Shown here: one piece after another, positions 24,619-34,800 of the stretch
How the letters are laid out: every line of letters begins with the position of its first letter
Position numbering within the stretch: the first letter of the stretch is position 1
NCBI GenBank assembly: GCA_938084565.1
Contig: CALKEU010000013.1
Location: 1-64,000 of the forward strand
Reading direction: 5' to 3'
DNA from: Candidatus Kapaibacterium sp.
Lineage (GTDB): Bacteria; Bacteroidota; Ignavibacteria; Kapaibacteriales; HRBIN21
Length of the DNA stretch: 64,000 nt
Program-made: the position numbers and the translations under genes
Notes under the pieces: generated by a model
Told to the model about the DNA's origin: nothing
The model's input: the letters and a program-made list of their open reading frames with translations, nothing else
The model's database searches: none

Positions 24619-25589
24619 CTGGAGCAGGTGGATTCATCGGCAGCCATGTCGTGGAGGCCCTCGTGCGAGAGGGCTATCACGTGAGAGCCTTTGTGCGGTA
24701 TGTCTCCAGCGGGAGCATTGGGAATTTGGCGCATCTGGAGCCAGGGGTGCTGGCAGAGGTAGAGCTCGTGCGCGGGGATATCCGCGATGCGGATGCCGTT
24801 CGGCGTGCCTGCAGCCAGTGCCATAGCGTGCTCCACTTGGCTGCCTCTATTAGCATCCCGTACTCCTACGTCCACCCCCGGGAGATTGTAGAGACCAACC
24901 TGCTCGGGACCCTCAACATGCTCTCGGCGCTTCTGGATAGCGGGAGTATCGAGCGTGTGGTGGTGACCTCTACGAGCGAGGTTTTCGGCACGGCGCAGTA
25001 TGTGCCAATGGATGAAGGCCATCCCCTCCAGCCGCAGTCACCCTATGCGGCAAGCAAAGCAGCCGCCGATATGCTGGCGGAGAGCTTCTTCCGTACCTAT
25101 GGGCTACCGGTGGTGGTGCTGAGGCCCTTCAACACATACGGGCCTCGGCAATCTCTGCGAGCAGTAGTTCCCACGATCATCGTGCAGGCGCTCCGTGGTC
25201 AGGCAATACGACTGGGGCGGCTCGAACCGAAGCGCGACTTGCTCTACGTGGCCGATACCGTTGCTGCATTCCTGGCCGTTCTCCGTGCCCCTAGCGATGC
25301 TGTAGTGGGGCAGAGTTTCAATGTTGGGACCGGACAGGAGATCAGCATTGGCGAGCTGTGTCAGCGCATCTGTGCTCTTGTCGGCAAGCCCGAGCTCCCG
25401 ATTTACTGTGAAGAGCAGCGACTGCGCCCGGAGCAGAGTGAGGTCTATCGCCTCTGTGCCGACAGCCGCAAAGCACGGCAACATCTGGGATGGGCGCCGC
25501 GATACACTCTCGATTGCGGGCTCCAGGAGACAATTGCATGGTTTGCCGAGCACGTACCATACTGGCCAGCGGAGCACTATGCTGTGTAA
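24597..25589 (+). CDS. Nucleotide-sugar 4,6-dehydratase/epimerase, LegB-like
   Basis: A 330-residue extended short-chain dehydrogenase. The NAD site is GAGGFIGS (residues 9-16) and the catalytic pair is [40 protein letters not shown] and [15 protein letters not shown] resemble NAD-dependent 4,6-dehydratases of the legionaminic-acid pathway (LegB) more than UDP-glucose epimerases, judged from memory of the family. It acts on an NDP-hexose in the cytoplasm. The start at 24597 lies inside the glycosyltransferase gene. The remaining legionaminic genes are not in the window, so the exact product is open. Confidence 0.83.
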   Translation: MAERVLVTGAGGFIGSHVVEALVREGYHVRAFVRYVSSGSIGNLAHLEPGVLAEVELVRGDIRDADAVRRACSQCHSVLHLAASISIPYSYVHPREIVETNLLGTLNMLSALLDSGSIERVVVTSTSEVFGTAQYVPMDEGHPLQPQSPYAASKAAADMLAESFFRTYGLPVVVLRPFNTYGPRQSLRAVVPTIIVQALRGQAIRLGRLEPKRDLLYVADTVAAFLAVLRAPSDAVVGQSFNVGTGQEISIGELCQRICALVGKPELPIYCEEQRLRPEQSEVYRLCADSRKARQHLGWAPRYTLDCGLQETIAWFAEHVPYWPAEHYAV

Positions 25590-25631
25590 CTGTCGCAGCC
25601 TGTCAGACCGAGCCTGTGCCATCGGGGAGTG

Positions 25632-26669
25632 ATGATCGATCTGCGGAGCGATACCGTAACGCAGCCGACCGAAGAGATGCGCCGCATCATGGCGCAAGCC
25701 CCCGTCGGAGATGATGTCTTCGGTGAGGACCCCTCCGTCAACGCCCTGCAGGAGTACGTGGCTGAATTGCTCGGGAAGGAGGCGGCACTCTTCGTCCCGA
25801 GCGGCGTGATGGGCAATCAGATCGCTCTGGCACTCCACTGCCGTCCAGGGGATGAAGTGATTGTGGAGGCAGCATCGCACATTTTCACCTACGAGACAGC
25901 GGCTCCGGCCGTCATTGCGCGCGTCCAGCTCTGCTGTCTCCCTTCGGCAATGGGGCAGATACCCCTAGAGGAACTCCAGCGAGCTCTCCGCCCGCGGGAG
26001 TACTATTTCCCGCGGACGGCACTGCTGTGCCTTGAAAATACGCACAATCGGCATGGAGGGACCGTTCTGCCATTGTCCTATATCGAGCAGGCTGCTGAGC
26101 TTGTGCGCCGCTACGGGATTGCGCTTCACTGTGATGGAGCGCGGTTGTGGAATGCCTGTGCAGCTACCGGGATTACCCCGCGGCAATATGCCGAGCCTTT
26201 CGATACCGTGATGGTGTGCTTCTCGAAGGGTCTGGGGGCTCCCGTGGGGTCAGCGCTAGTGGGCAGTCGGGCTTTCATTGAGGAAGCCCGCCGATGGCGG
26301 AAGATACTCGGTGGGGGCATGCGTCAGGCCGGGATTCTGGCTGCGGCGGCTCTCTATGCCCTGCGCCACCATCGGGAGCGCCTACAGGAAGATCACGAGC
26401 ACGCTCGCCTCTTTGCCACTCTTTTGGCCGATGCGGCGGTAGTCGAAGTGGACTTGGAGCGAGTGCAGACCAACATCGTTGTCTTCCGCTATCCGCAGAA
26501 GATCTCCTTTGCGGCGTTTGCCGAGGCATGCCGTCGAGAAGGGGTCCTGCTCAGTCAAGGGCTTCCCGGTTATGCCCGTGCGGTCTTCCATTTACACATT
26601 AGCCGTCAGCAGGCATGTGAGGCCGCGCAGCGTATCATCCGGGCAGTGCGTTCGCCTGGTGTAGTCTGA
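25632..26669 (+). CDS. ltaE: Low-specificity L-threonine aldolase
   Basis: A 345-residue PLP enzyme splitting threonine or allo-threonine into glycine and acetaldehyde. It opens with [19 protein letters not shown] and shows [30 protein letters not shown] and [11 protein letters not shown]. The PLP lysine lies in [13 protein letters not shown], all canonical. GTG at 25629 and ATG at 25632 are adjacent possible starts. It is separated from the dehydratase gene by 42 nt with no promoter element and is likely in the same transcript. Confidence 0.95.
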   Translation: MIDLRSDTVTQPTEEMRRIMAQAPVGDDVFGEDPSVNALQEYVAELLGKEAALFVPSGVMGNQIALALHCRPGDEVIVEAASHIFTYETAAPAVIARVQLCCLPSAMGQIPLEELQRALRPREYYFPRTALLCLENTHNRHGGTVLPLSYIEQAAELVRRYGIALHCDGARLWNACAATGITPRQYAEPFDTVMVCFSKGLGAPVGSALVGSRAFIEEARRWRKILGGGMRQAGILAAAALYALRHHRERLQEDHEHARLFATLLADAAVVEVDLERVQTNIVVFRYPQKISFAAFAEACRREGVLLSQGLPGYARAVFHLHISRQQACEAAQRIIRAVRSPGVV

Positions 26670-26685
26670 AGCAGGAGAATACGCA

Positions 26686-27156
26686 ATGGCCGAGCGCTGG
26701 ACAGTCGGTGAGCTATCGCACTTTCGGCACCGCATGGTCGGTCGCGTGCGGTCGCATGAAGTTGATCGCCAGGGCATTGTGCACAATGCTGTCTATCTCT
26801 ACTGGCTCGAGGATGGCCGGGTGGAGTACTTTCGCAGTGTGGGGTTGCCGCTGGACCAGCAGACTTTCATTACGAAGCATCGCTTTGTAGTGGCGCGCAT
26901 TGAGATCGACTACCGTCTGGCGGCGCAGTTCGACGAGGAGTACGAAGTGCTGACGCGCGTGGCCTATGTTGGGCGGACCTCGCTGGGCTTCGAGCAGCGA
27001 GTGCATCGCCTTCCTGAGCAGGCTCTCTTGGTGCGGGCTCGCACAGTTCTGGTGCACTTGAATCCGGCCACACACCGTCCTGAGCGGATCCAGGATGCGT
27101 ATCGGGAGCTGATCCGGCACTATGAGGGGGAGTATGTGCGGTTGGAGGAGGGATGA
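26686..27156 (+). CDS. Acyl-CoA thioesterase, YbgC/4-hydroxybenzoyl-CoA type
   Basis: A 156-residue single hot-dog-fold protein. RVRSHEVDRQGIVHNAVYLY corresponds to the family's active-site loop around the catalytic Asp (VD-x-QGIVHN), followed by WLEDGRVEYFRSVG on the central helix. Relatives hydrolyse short- to medium-chain or aromatic acyl-CoAs, and the substrate is unknown here. It overlaps the NagZ gene (ATGA) and follows ltaE by 16 nt. Confidence 0.86.
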   Translation: MAERWTVGELSHFRHRMVGRVRSHEVDRQGIVHNAVYLYWLEDGRVEYFRSVGLPLDQQTFITKHRFVVARIEIDYRLAAQFDEEYEVLTRVAYVGRTSLGFEQRVHRLPEQALLVRARTVLVHLNPATHRPERIQDAYRELIRHYEGEYVRLEEG

Positions 27157-28670
27157 GTAAGCTAGCTCGTTGGCTTGCTGTGCGCAGCATTGTTGCGCGC
27201 TTGGATGTGCCGGCATACTGGCAGCAGCCTGCTTATCGTGATCGTATGCAGCAGTGGATTCGCGAGGGGCTCGGGGGTGTGTGTCTTTTCGGAGGCACGG
27301 TTGAGCAAGCGGCTCGAGCGGCTCACGAGATACAGAGTCTGGCGGCCGTGCCGGTGATAGTGGCTGCCGATCTGGAGTTTGGGCTTCCGATGCGTTTCTC
27401 CGGTGGGACGGCTTTTCCTCGGGCATGGGCTCTGGCGCGGGCTGGTCGTCCGGAGTGGACGGCGGCGGTCTCCCGTGCCATTGCCCGTCAGGCACGCTGG
27501 TGTGGCATTGGGTGGAATTTTGCTCCTGTGTGTGATCTGGCTACTCATCCGGCTACTTCCATTGGTGTCCGTGCGTTTGGGGCGGATGCTGTGGAGGCAG
27601 CTGCGCACGTTCGAGCGTGGGTGCTGGCCTCGCAAGCCGAAGGGGTATGGGCCTGCGCCAAGCACTTCCCCGGTCATGGTGATGTTGCGGTGGATTCTCA
27701 TGAGGCACTCCCAGAGCTTACCATCTCCCGGGAGCAGTTGTGGGAGCGCGAACTGGAGCCATTTCGAGCGGCTCTGGCTGCCGGTGTTGCTGGCGTCATG
27801 CTGGGGCATCTGCGTGTTCCAGCCCTCGGGATTCGAGAGGAGCCGGCTTCGCTGTCTGCACACGCCATAGGCTTTCTCCGAGAGCAGCTCAACTACGAGG
27901 GCATCATCATAACGGATGCGCTTGACATGGGCGCTATTCTCCAGTACTGGAGTACTGCCGAGGCGGTGGAGCGAGCGCTACGGGCTGGCGTCGATCTCCT
28001 GCTCATGCCGGCCGACCTTGAGGAAGCCGTGGAAGCAGCCGTACACCTGCTGGAACGCACTCCTGAGCTTGTGTCGCAGCGGCGGCAAAGCCTCCTGCGG
28101 GTACAGCGTGTCCGCGCCCGGCTCGATACCAGTGAACTCAGCAGCGAGGGCGAAGATCCTGCAGCGTCCTCATCGTTAGCGCTGCAAGTGGCCTGGGCTG
28201 CCATCGAGCTGGCCGGCGATGCTGGGCTGGTCCCACTCCCGGCCGACGCACATGTTGCACTCTTTGCCTACGTTGTCGATAAGCGGTTAGAGCTGGCGAC
28301 GCTCTTTTTCCGCCTCCTGAGCCAGCAGACGCGCTGCCACTGCGATATGGCGTACATTGATCCGGAGCTCACGCCGGAGGAAGAGTATCGACTGCTTGAG
28401 GCTATTGCAGGTGCAACCCATGCTGTCGTTGTGTTCCTTCTCCCGCCGCGGGTGAGTGCCCAGGGGATTAGCCGAGCCTATGAGTTTGCCGCTGCCTGTG
28501 CTAGCCGTTTGCCAACGGTGGCTGTTGTGTGTGGAAATCCATCGGTGCCAATCCCCCCGGCGGTGAAGGCAGTAGTACGGACGTACTCCGATACAGAACC
28601 CAGCGTTGCAGCAGCGGCGTTTGTGCTTGCCGGGATTCAACCACTGTGGGGTGAGCATGGATTGGTATGA
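27153..28670 (+). CDS. nagZ: Glycoside hydrolase family 3 beta-N-acetylhexosaminidase (NagZ-like)
   Basis: A 505-residue GH3 enzyme. KHFPGHGDVAVDSHEALPEL near residue 170 contains the Asp-Ser-His dyad that marks NagZ-type N-acetylglucosaminidases, and IIITDALDMGAI carries the nucleophile Asp. NagZ removes GlcNAc from peptidoglycan fragments during recycling. There is no convincing signal peptide, which fits cytoplasmic action. A C-terminal domain of about 170 residues (from about 335) extends beyond the single-domain enterobacterial NagZ. It overlaps both neighbours by a few codons. Confidence 0.9.
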   Translation: MSKLARWLAVRSIVARLDVPAYWQQPAYRDRMQQWIREGLGGVCLFGGTVEQAARAAHEIQSLAAVPVIVAADLEFGLPMRFSGGTAFPRAWALARAGRPEWTAAVSRAIARQARWCGIGWNFAPVCDLATHPATSIGVRAFGADAVEAAAHVRAWVLASQAEGVWACAKHFPGHGDVAVDSHEALPELTISREQLWERELEPFRAALAAGVAGVMLGHLRVPALGIREEPASLSAHAIGFLREQLNYEGIIITDALDMGAILQYWSTAEAVERALRAGVDLLLMPADLEEAVEAAVHLLERTPELVSQRRQSLLRVQRVRARLDTSELSSEGEDPAASSSLALQVAWAAIELAGDAGLVPLPADAHVALFAYVVDKRLELATLFFRLLSQQTRCHCDMAYIDPELTPEEEYRLLEAIAGATHAVVVFLLPPRVSAQGISRAYEFAAACASRLPTVAVVCGNPSVPIPPAVKAVVRTYSDTEPSVAAAAFVLAGIQPLWGEHGLV

Positions 28671-29649
28671 AGGCCCTCCAGAGACCGTCTACGAGCGCCT
28701 GCGCGAGGCGGTAGAGCAGAGTCTGCGCGGAGTTGTAGAGAAGTTGCATCCGAGGACTTGCCTCCGTCGCACCGTTGAGTACGTGCTCACGCTGTCGGGT
28801 AAGCGGATACGGCCACTCCTATGCCTGCTGGCCTCAGCGCTTGAGGGAGGCTCGCCCCGGAGAGCCGTACCGGCAGCAGCGGCAGTGGAGCTAGTGCACA
28901 CCTTCACGCTGGTGCACGATGACATCATGGATAACTCCCCGATGCGGCGCGGACAGCCGACCGTGCATGTGCGCTGGGGGACTGCTGTGGCTATCCTGAC
29001 GGGCGATGTCCTCGTGGGGCTTGCCTATGAGCTCATGGAGCAGTATGCCACGCATCCCTTCTACGCGCAGCTCCTGGCCACTCTGACCCGTAGCTTGATA
29101 GAGGTCTCTGAAGGACAGGCGCTTGATCTGGAGCTGCCGGATCGGGGGGAGATGAGCCTTGAGGATTACTGGCACATGATCGATGGCAAGACTGTTGCGC
29201 TCCTACGGGGTGCCCTCCTCATTGGAGCTCTTGTCGGTGAGCTCAGCTGGCCGACACGGCACACACTCGAGCAGCTTGCTCTCCCTCTGGGACGGGCCTT
29301 TCAGCTGCAGGATGATCTCCTCGACCTGGTCGGGGACTCTGCCGCTATGGGGAAGCCGCCGGGGACGGATCTGCGGGAGGGAAAGATGACCTATGCCGTG
29401 CTCCGGGCACTCCAGCTGCAGCCGGCTCATGAGCTCTTAGGGCGATATCGGCAACGTCGACCGATGGCGGAGACAGAGATTGCGCAGCTCATTGAGCTCT
29501 TCGAGGGACTTGGCCTGCTGCAGGAGATGCAGCAACAAATTGCTGCCTACTATGGGACGGTCTTCTCACTGCTGGATGAGCTCCCGTCAACGCCGGCCCG
29601 GGAGCTTCTCCGTACACTCTGTCGCCAGCTCCAGCGCCGCCGACATTAA
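28657..29649 (+). CDS. Polyprenyl diphosphate synthase, probably C20-length
   Basis: A 330-residue trans-prenyltransferase. The first Asp-rich motif is DDIMD (88-92), and the second is QDDLLD near 217; GKRIRPLL near 48-55 is the IPP-binding segment. The fifth residue before the first motif is Phe83 (HTFTLVHDD). In Ohnuma's rule an aromatic there limits chain length to about C20, whereas octaprenyl synthases have Ala. So a geranylgeranyl-type product is more likely than a quinone tail (inference). It ends an eight-gene plus-strand run, and its end overlaps lolA on the other strand by 4 bp. Confidence 0.9.
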   Translation: MDWYEGPPETVYERLREAVEQSLRGVVEKLHPRTCLRRTVEYVLTLSGKRIRPLLCLLASALEGGSPRRAVPAAAAVELVHTFTLVHDDIMDNSPMRRGQPTVHVRWGTAVAILTGDVLVGLAYELMEQYATHPFYAQLLATLTRSLIEVSEGQALDLELPDRGEMSLEDYWHMIDGKTVALLRGALLIGALVGELSWPTRHTLEQLALPLGRAFQLQDDLLDLVGDSAAMGKPPGTDLREGKMTYAVLRALQLQPAHELLGRYRQRRPMAETEIAQLIELFEGLGLLQEMQQQIAAYYGTVFSLLDELPSTPARELLRTLCRQLQRRRH

Positions 29650-30209
29650 CGGCGCAGGTCGATGACCTCGGTGCCTGCTGGGGGCTGAAAGCGAAAATCT
29701 CGCGCCGTCACTGGCGGATTGGGCTGGAAGGAGCGGATGTGCCAGCGCTGGGTTCCTGCCTCTCCACGCAGTTCAATACCCAAAAGTTGCCAGTTGCGCG
29801 GGCGCACCATCAGCAGAGCTTCTGCAAAAGCGAACTCCGACAGGGGACAGCGTACATAGAGTGTATCGGCCGAACGCCGTACTACCGTCAACGGGGCCTG
29901 CTCGAGCATGGTAGTGATGACCTGTTCCAGTCCGCTACCGAGCGCTGCCGAGGCCGAAGAGATGAGCACTTGGCGGCGCGCAGGTATATAGCTCCAGACC
30001 GTGTCTCCATCGCTTACCACCAGATGCCCATTCCAGACGGCTCGAAAACGGTTTCCCCGGGCTACCTTCAGCGAGACTTCAACCCCATCGGGTGACACAG
30101 CCTCGAGAGCCAGACTCCGCAGGCGGCCGTAGAAGCGCCGCAGCCCTTCGAGCTCATCGGCATAGAGTACCGACGGCAGGAGGAGTATTGAGAGAACCCA
30201 CCACCTCAT
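29646..30209 (-). CDS. lolA: Outer-membrane lipoprotein carrier LolA-like
   Basis: A 187-residue periplasmic protein with a Sec signal (1-17, ending LYADE). The fold pattern of LolA is visible: a helix with LEGLRRFYGRLRSLALEAV, paired strands, SDGDTVWSYIPARRQVLI, and a long helix followed by strands ending in FQPPAGTEVIDLR. It shuttles lipoproteins released by LolCDE to the outer membrane; a LolC/E-like permease is at 3239-4462. It is translationally coupled to the DUF3108 gene (ATGA). Confidence 0.85.
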   Translation of the reverse strand: MRWWVLSILLLPSVLYADELEGLRRFYGRLRSLALEAVSPDGVEVSLKVARGNRFRAVWNGHLVVSDGDTVWSYIPARRQVLISSASAALGSGLEQVITTMLEQAPLTVVRRSADTLYVRCPLSEFAFAEALLMVRPRNWQLLGIELRGEAGTQRWHIRSFQPNPPVTARDFRFQPPAGTEVIDLRR

Positions 30210-31009
30210 TGCAGCTTCGCTAGCAGGGGCCCGCGCAACCCTGAGTACCCGGTCAATTCAGCCTCGATGGTGCCAATGAGTACCTTGGTGGCAACTTTGA
30301 CCGGGATTTTCCGATCGTCGTCGCTGAGCCAAATGAGGATACGTCCCTCGCTACGGAAGAGCCCACCCTCGACAACGAGGGGTTCGATGAGCACACACCG
30401 AAATGTCCCCGCAGCAACCCGCACAATTTGTTTGCCATGGATGCGGACCCCAAGGTCATAGGTCTTGGTGCCGTAAAAGTTCTGCAGCCGGAGGATGGTG
30501 TCCTTCGGCATAGCCGAGAGGTTCAGGGTCCGTACGTAGTAGAAGGCCGAGACGATGTCGTGGACATGCCGTGGGATTGCAAACTCTCCCTCAGTAGTGA
30601 CGGCTCGGCATTGGGCATGGTCGAGTCTGGCAGCGAAATCCCGGCGGTAGTTTCCTTCGCGCAAGCGCTGCTCGAATTCATAGGGGAAGATGCCAGCCAC
30701 ATCGATCACCGTGCGGTAGAAATCCCGCACTCGGTAAAGCCAGTCCAGTGCAGGGACAGAGCGGACCTCGAAGCGAATGTCGTAGCAGGGCCGTCCGAAG
30801 CGATAGACCGGCTGCGGGGCGATCTGGAAAGCGGCTGTGCCGGCTGTAATGAAGCGGTACTTGACATCGAATTCTAACCGTTCCCCGAAGCCGAAAGCTT
30901 CGTTCGGGAGAGCTCGCGTCCACTCCCCCGGTGGACAGGGCGGGGTGTCGGTATACAGGCTCGAGAGGGATGCTGCCAGTAGGAGGCCTCTTCGGAGAAG
31001 CATCGGCAA
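30206..31009 (-). CDS. DUF3108 domain protein, secreted
   Basis: A 267-residue protein with an N-terminal signal sequence (1-20). The body is a DUF3108 beta-sheet domain: GERLEFDVKYRFITAGTAAF near 42, HDIVSAFYYVRTLNL near 150, GKQIVRVAAGTFRCVLIEP and ILIWLSDDDRKIPVKVATKV near 225. Family function is unknown; the domain resembles lipocalin-like or LolA-like sheets in the periplasm. It precedes lolA with a 4-nt overlap, hinting at a joint role in lipid or lipoprotein handling (inference). No TAnnTTTGC element is visible in its 125-bp upstream gap. Confidence 0.85.
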   Translation of the reverse strand: MPMLLRRGLLLAASLSSLYTDTPPCPPGEWTRALPNEAFGFGERLEFDVKYRFITAGTAAFQIAPQPVYRFGRPCYDIRFEVRSVPALDWLYRVRDFYRTVIDVAGIFPYEFEQRLREGNYRRDFAARLDHAQCRAVTTEGEFAIPRHVHDIVSAFYYVRTLNLSAMPKDTILRLQNFYGTKTYDLGVRIHGKQIVRVAAGTFRCVLIEPLVVEGGLFRSEGRILIWLSDDDRKIPVKVATKVLIGTIEAELTGYSGLRGPLLAKLQ

Positions 31010-31089
31010 TCTGCGCGCAGTGCTCTCCTCATTAGGACGCAGAGAGATCCGGCTTATCGCGCAGCATCAGTACACCGCTCCTGCGCGGC

Positions 31090-31098
31090 TATTTTTGC
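31090..31098 (+). promoter_or_regulatory. TAnnTTTGC promoter element for the barrel/M1 pair
   Basis: TATTTTTGC, 36 nt upstream of the ATG at 31135, in the 125-bp divergent gap with the DUF3108 gene. Confidence 0.6.
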
Positions 31099-31134
31099 CC
31101 CTGTGCCGAGTGTGTCAGTAGCTGTGGAGAAGCC

Positions 31135-31809
31135 ATGCATCGGTTTCGTATAGCGCTTGTGGGAGCTACGGTGGCCGTTCTGCTGCATGTGCAGGCCCGT
31201 GAGGTAGCGCCTTGGGAGTTGCGGGCTCGTGGGTTACGGTTCGGGATAGGAGGGCGCACATTGGTGGGTCCGGATGCTCAGCGAGCAGCCCCGCAGCTGG
31301 GTATCAACGCTGGGGGCTTTGCCCTCTTCGGCTTGGCCGGCTTTGCTGGTGGTGAGCTTGGGCTGCAGCTGGAACTACTCTATAGCCAACACACTGTCGA
31401 GCAGGAGATTCCGCTGGGGGCTGGGGAATATACGCTGCGGTATGATCTTGCGTACTTGGAACTCCCTGTCATGGTGCGTTTTGCGAGGCCGTTTGGAGAA
31501 ATTGAGCTGGCGCCGCATGCAGGGGTAGTGCCGGCCGTGCGTATTGGTGGACGTCTGGAGCGGCGCGTGAGGACTAGCCCTCCGAGCAAGCTCGGAGCCG
31601 ACTTCTCCCCTGCCGATGTCGGAATATTGATCGGAGTGGGCAGTGAGTTTGTGTTCCGCCGGTCAGCGCGCCTTTTTGTGGATCTCCGCTTCCAATGGGG
31701 GATGCTTTCCGTACTGCGTCAGGAGTTCAAACCGCTGTTACGGGAGGAGAAACCACTGCGTGCGCTCAGGCGGGCATCATACGGGGTCACAGTCGGGATT
31801 GGTTTCTGA
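31135..31809 (+). CDS. PorT-like outer-membrane beta-barrel protein
   Basis: A 224-residue protein with a signal peptide (1-20, ending VQA) and alternating hydrophobic strands of the small-barrel type: FGIGGRTLVGP, GLQLELLYSQHTVEQEIPLG, YDLAYLELPVMVRFARPFG, IELAPHAGVVPAVRIGG, DVGILIGVGSEFVFR and the final YGVTVGIGF. The last residue is Phe, as expected for Bam-dependent barrels. LAYLELPVMVRF is characteristic of the PorT/outer-membrane beta-barrel (OMP_b-brl_2) family. It lies 11 nt before the M1 peptidase-barrel gene, so the two are probably made together. Confidence 0.8.
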   Translation: MHRFRIALVGATVAVLLHVQAREVAPWELRARGLRFGIGGRTLVGPDAQRAAPQLGINAGGFALFGLAGFAGGELGLQLELLYSQHTVEQEIPLGAGEYTLRYDLAYLELPVMVRFARPFGEIELAPHAGVVPAVRIGGRLERRVRTSPPSKLGADFSPADVGILIGVGSEFVFRRSARLFVDLRFQWGMLSVLRQEFKPLLREEKPLRALRRASYGVTVGIGF

Positions 31810-31820
31810 GGGAGGTCCCC

Positions 31821-34800
31821 ATGTGGCGGTGGCTGTGGATAGCGGGTGCAACAGCATTGATATGGGCCCAAGAATGGCAGCAGGGGGTGCGCTATACCAT
31901 TCAGGCAGTGTTGGTGCCGGCGGAGACCTTGCTCCAGGTACAGACACGCATGGTCTACCGCAACAATTCCCCCGACACGTTGCGGGAACTCTACGTGCAT
32001 CTGTACTGGAACATCTTTGCCCCCGGAAGCTATGCTCGGCAGCTCAGTCGGGAGCGCCGCCTAGAGCAGCTTCCTGAACTGCCCCCCGTACGGGTGGATT
32101 CTTTCGTCGTGGAAATGTCCACAGGGGAGCAGGGCAGGGAATACCAGGTGGACAATACCATTGTTCGATTGCCCCTGCCGCGCCCGCTGCTGCCGGGAGA
32201 TTCTGTCGAGGTTCGCAGTAGCATCGCCCAGCGTGTACCGCCGGAGGGGTTGCGTATGGGGCGATTCGAGAACGACTACTTTGTGGCCCATTGGTTCCCG
32301 TCGGTCTGTGTCTACGATCGCTACGGCTGGCACACGGAGCAGTACCTTGGCGTGGGCGAGTTCTACGAAGAAATTGCCGACTACGAGGTGGAGCTGACGC
32401 TTCCGGGCACATATCTGGTCGTGCATTCAGGCGAGCTACTCAATGGAGCAGAGGTCCTTCCGGCGAGCATCCTGGAGCAGCTAGAGCGAGCACGGGCCGA
32501 TACAGCACCGGTACGTGTGGCCGATTTGTCGGCACAGCCGCTTACGGATTCAACTCTCCGTACATGGCGCTTCCGCGCCGAGCGGATGCGTACGGTCGCC
32601 TGGGCTGCTGTCCAAAGCTACGTGTGGGACGTACAGCAATGGGATGGGATTCTCGTGCACGTCCTCTACCCGAAGCGGCTGGAGAGCTTTTACCGTGGCG
32701 AGGGCCTTCGTGCCGCTGTCCACGCCGTGCGGTACTTCTCCGAGTATCTCGGGCGCTACCCCTACCGGAATATGGTCGTCGTTGTTGGAGGCACAACCGG
32801 GGGCATGGAGTATCCGGGCCTTGTCTTCATCGGGCGCAACCTCGGTGGGGGGATCATGGCACCAGTAACGGTGGAGGTCATCCTCCACGAAATCGGGCAC
32901 AACTGGTTCCCGATGATGGTCAATTCCAACGAGACCGAGTTCGGCTTTCAGGATGAGGGATTCAACACCTTCGTGACGACACTGGCGCTTGAGGCCTTCT
33001 ATGGGAGGCAGCAGGCCGGGCTTCGTGTCTGGAAGGGGCTCCAGCCCTTTATCCCTCGGCTTGATGAGCGGACGTCCAATGCCATAGCGACCATCCTCTG
33101 GCAACTGACGGGCTGGGATGAGCCGCTGCTGACACGTTCGGATTGGCATCGAACAGCCGGAAGCTACAGTGTCAATGCCTATCCCAAGACGGCCTCGTTG
33201 CTCTTCATGCTACGGGGGATACTCGGCCCCCAGCTCTTCGACGAGCTCATGCGGGAGTATGTGCGCCGCTTTCGTTTCCGGCATGTGTATCCGGAGGATT
33301 TCGTGCAGCTGGCCACAGAGATTGCCTCACGGCATCGGGGGCAACGTTGTGACCTGCGTTGGTTCTTCGACCAATGGTACGCTCATACGCCAGTTGTGGA
33401 CTATGCGCTCGCGGGCTTTCGGAATCGCCCAGCAAATGATGGGACATGGGAGACGCAGCTTCTGGTGGAGCGGCGCGGCAGTGCGATCCTGCCGGTAGAG
33501 GTGGAATTGCGCTTGGCTAATGGGGAGGCTCGTCGAGTACGGATTGGGGAAGAGAGCTTTCTCCGTGGGCCTGCACACATTGTGCACCATCTGCGACTGC
33601 CGGCCCCAGTAGTGGCAGCCGTACTCGATCCCGATACGCTGTTGCTGCTGGATGTGAATCGCCTGAACAACCGAAGTGGACTTCTGCCTCCGCTGGCGGT
33701 TCGGGCGTTCGTCGAGGCCTTTGCCCCGGACCCACCAGAGCTCTATGCATATGGCATCTCGTGGCAGCCTGCTTTCGGATACAACAGCGTCGATGGCCTC
33801 AAGCTGGGGCTTGAAGTGCGTGGGGGGTATCTGGGGCTCTTCCATCGGATACAGCTGTCGGTAGCACAAGGGCTCCGTTTCCGGCCACATTCATTCAACG
33901 GACTGGTTCGCTATCGGCATCTGCTGTGGCAGGTTCCGGGGCGTCCGCACCTGGAGGCGATGGTGGCATGGCAAGATGGATGGTGGCGTCTGCGGGGTGC
34001 AACAACGTTACAGCTGTCCCCGATACCACCATCGCCGTGGCAGTTGAGAGTTCGCTTAGCCGCTGGGTATTGGCGGCGACAGACGACGCAGTATGCATTC
34101 CCGGCTTCACCGCTCGGGTTGGGTGTATGGCCATCGCAGCAGCTGGAGCTGCTGATGGGGAAAGCTGTGCTTGTTGCACAGCGAGAATTCTCGGGGGGAA
34201 GCATCCGACTGCGTGGCAGCGTAGAGCCGCTGTGGTATCGCGAGGCTGTGCCCGCTGCTCTGCGTCCGGCTCCATTTGTCGATGGACGGAGTCTGATCCG
34301 AACGACGCTGGAGCTCTTGCTGCAGCCATCGCTGCCGCTGCCTATTCTGCTCCGAGGAGTGGCCGGGTGGTTTCTCCCCGACGATGAGGCAGGGCTCGTC
34401 CCGCCGTTGGTGGGGTTTCGCTTAGTGTCGGTATCGCCCTTTGAGGAGCTCGAGCTCCCGCTATACCGTTCGCCGGGTATTATAGGGCCGAGGGCACGGC
34501 AGCATCGGACAGCTCCTACCGGCGGTGGGTTCCTGCGAGGGTACATTCCGCAGGACCAGCTTGGGCGTGCCTTGGTAGCGGTCAACGCAGAGGTAGGGAT
34601 TGCGCCGCTGTTGCGGGCTCTGCCGGGTCTTAGGATACTGGCCGCGCTGGTAGACGTTCAGCTCTTCGCCGATGGTGGGATGGTCGGGGAGCGCTTGAGC
34701 ACGCCTGGGCGGTGGATGTTCGATGCGGGGGTGAGTTTGAGTCTGCCCTTGGTGTCGCCCATTCCGGGGTTTGCTTTCCCGCTGCTGGATCGGCTTGGAG

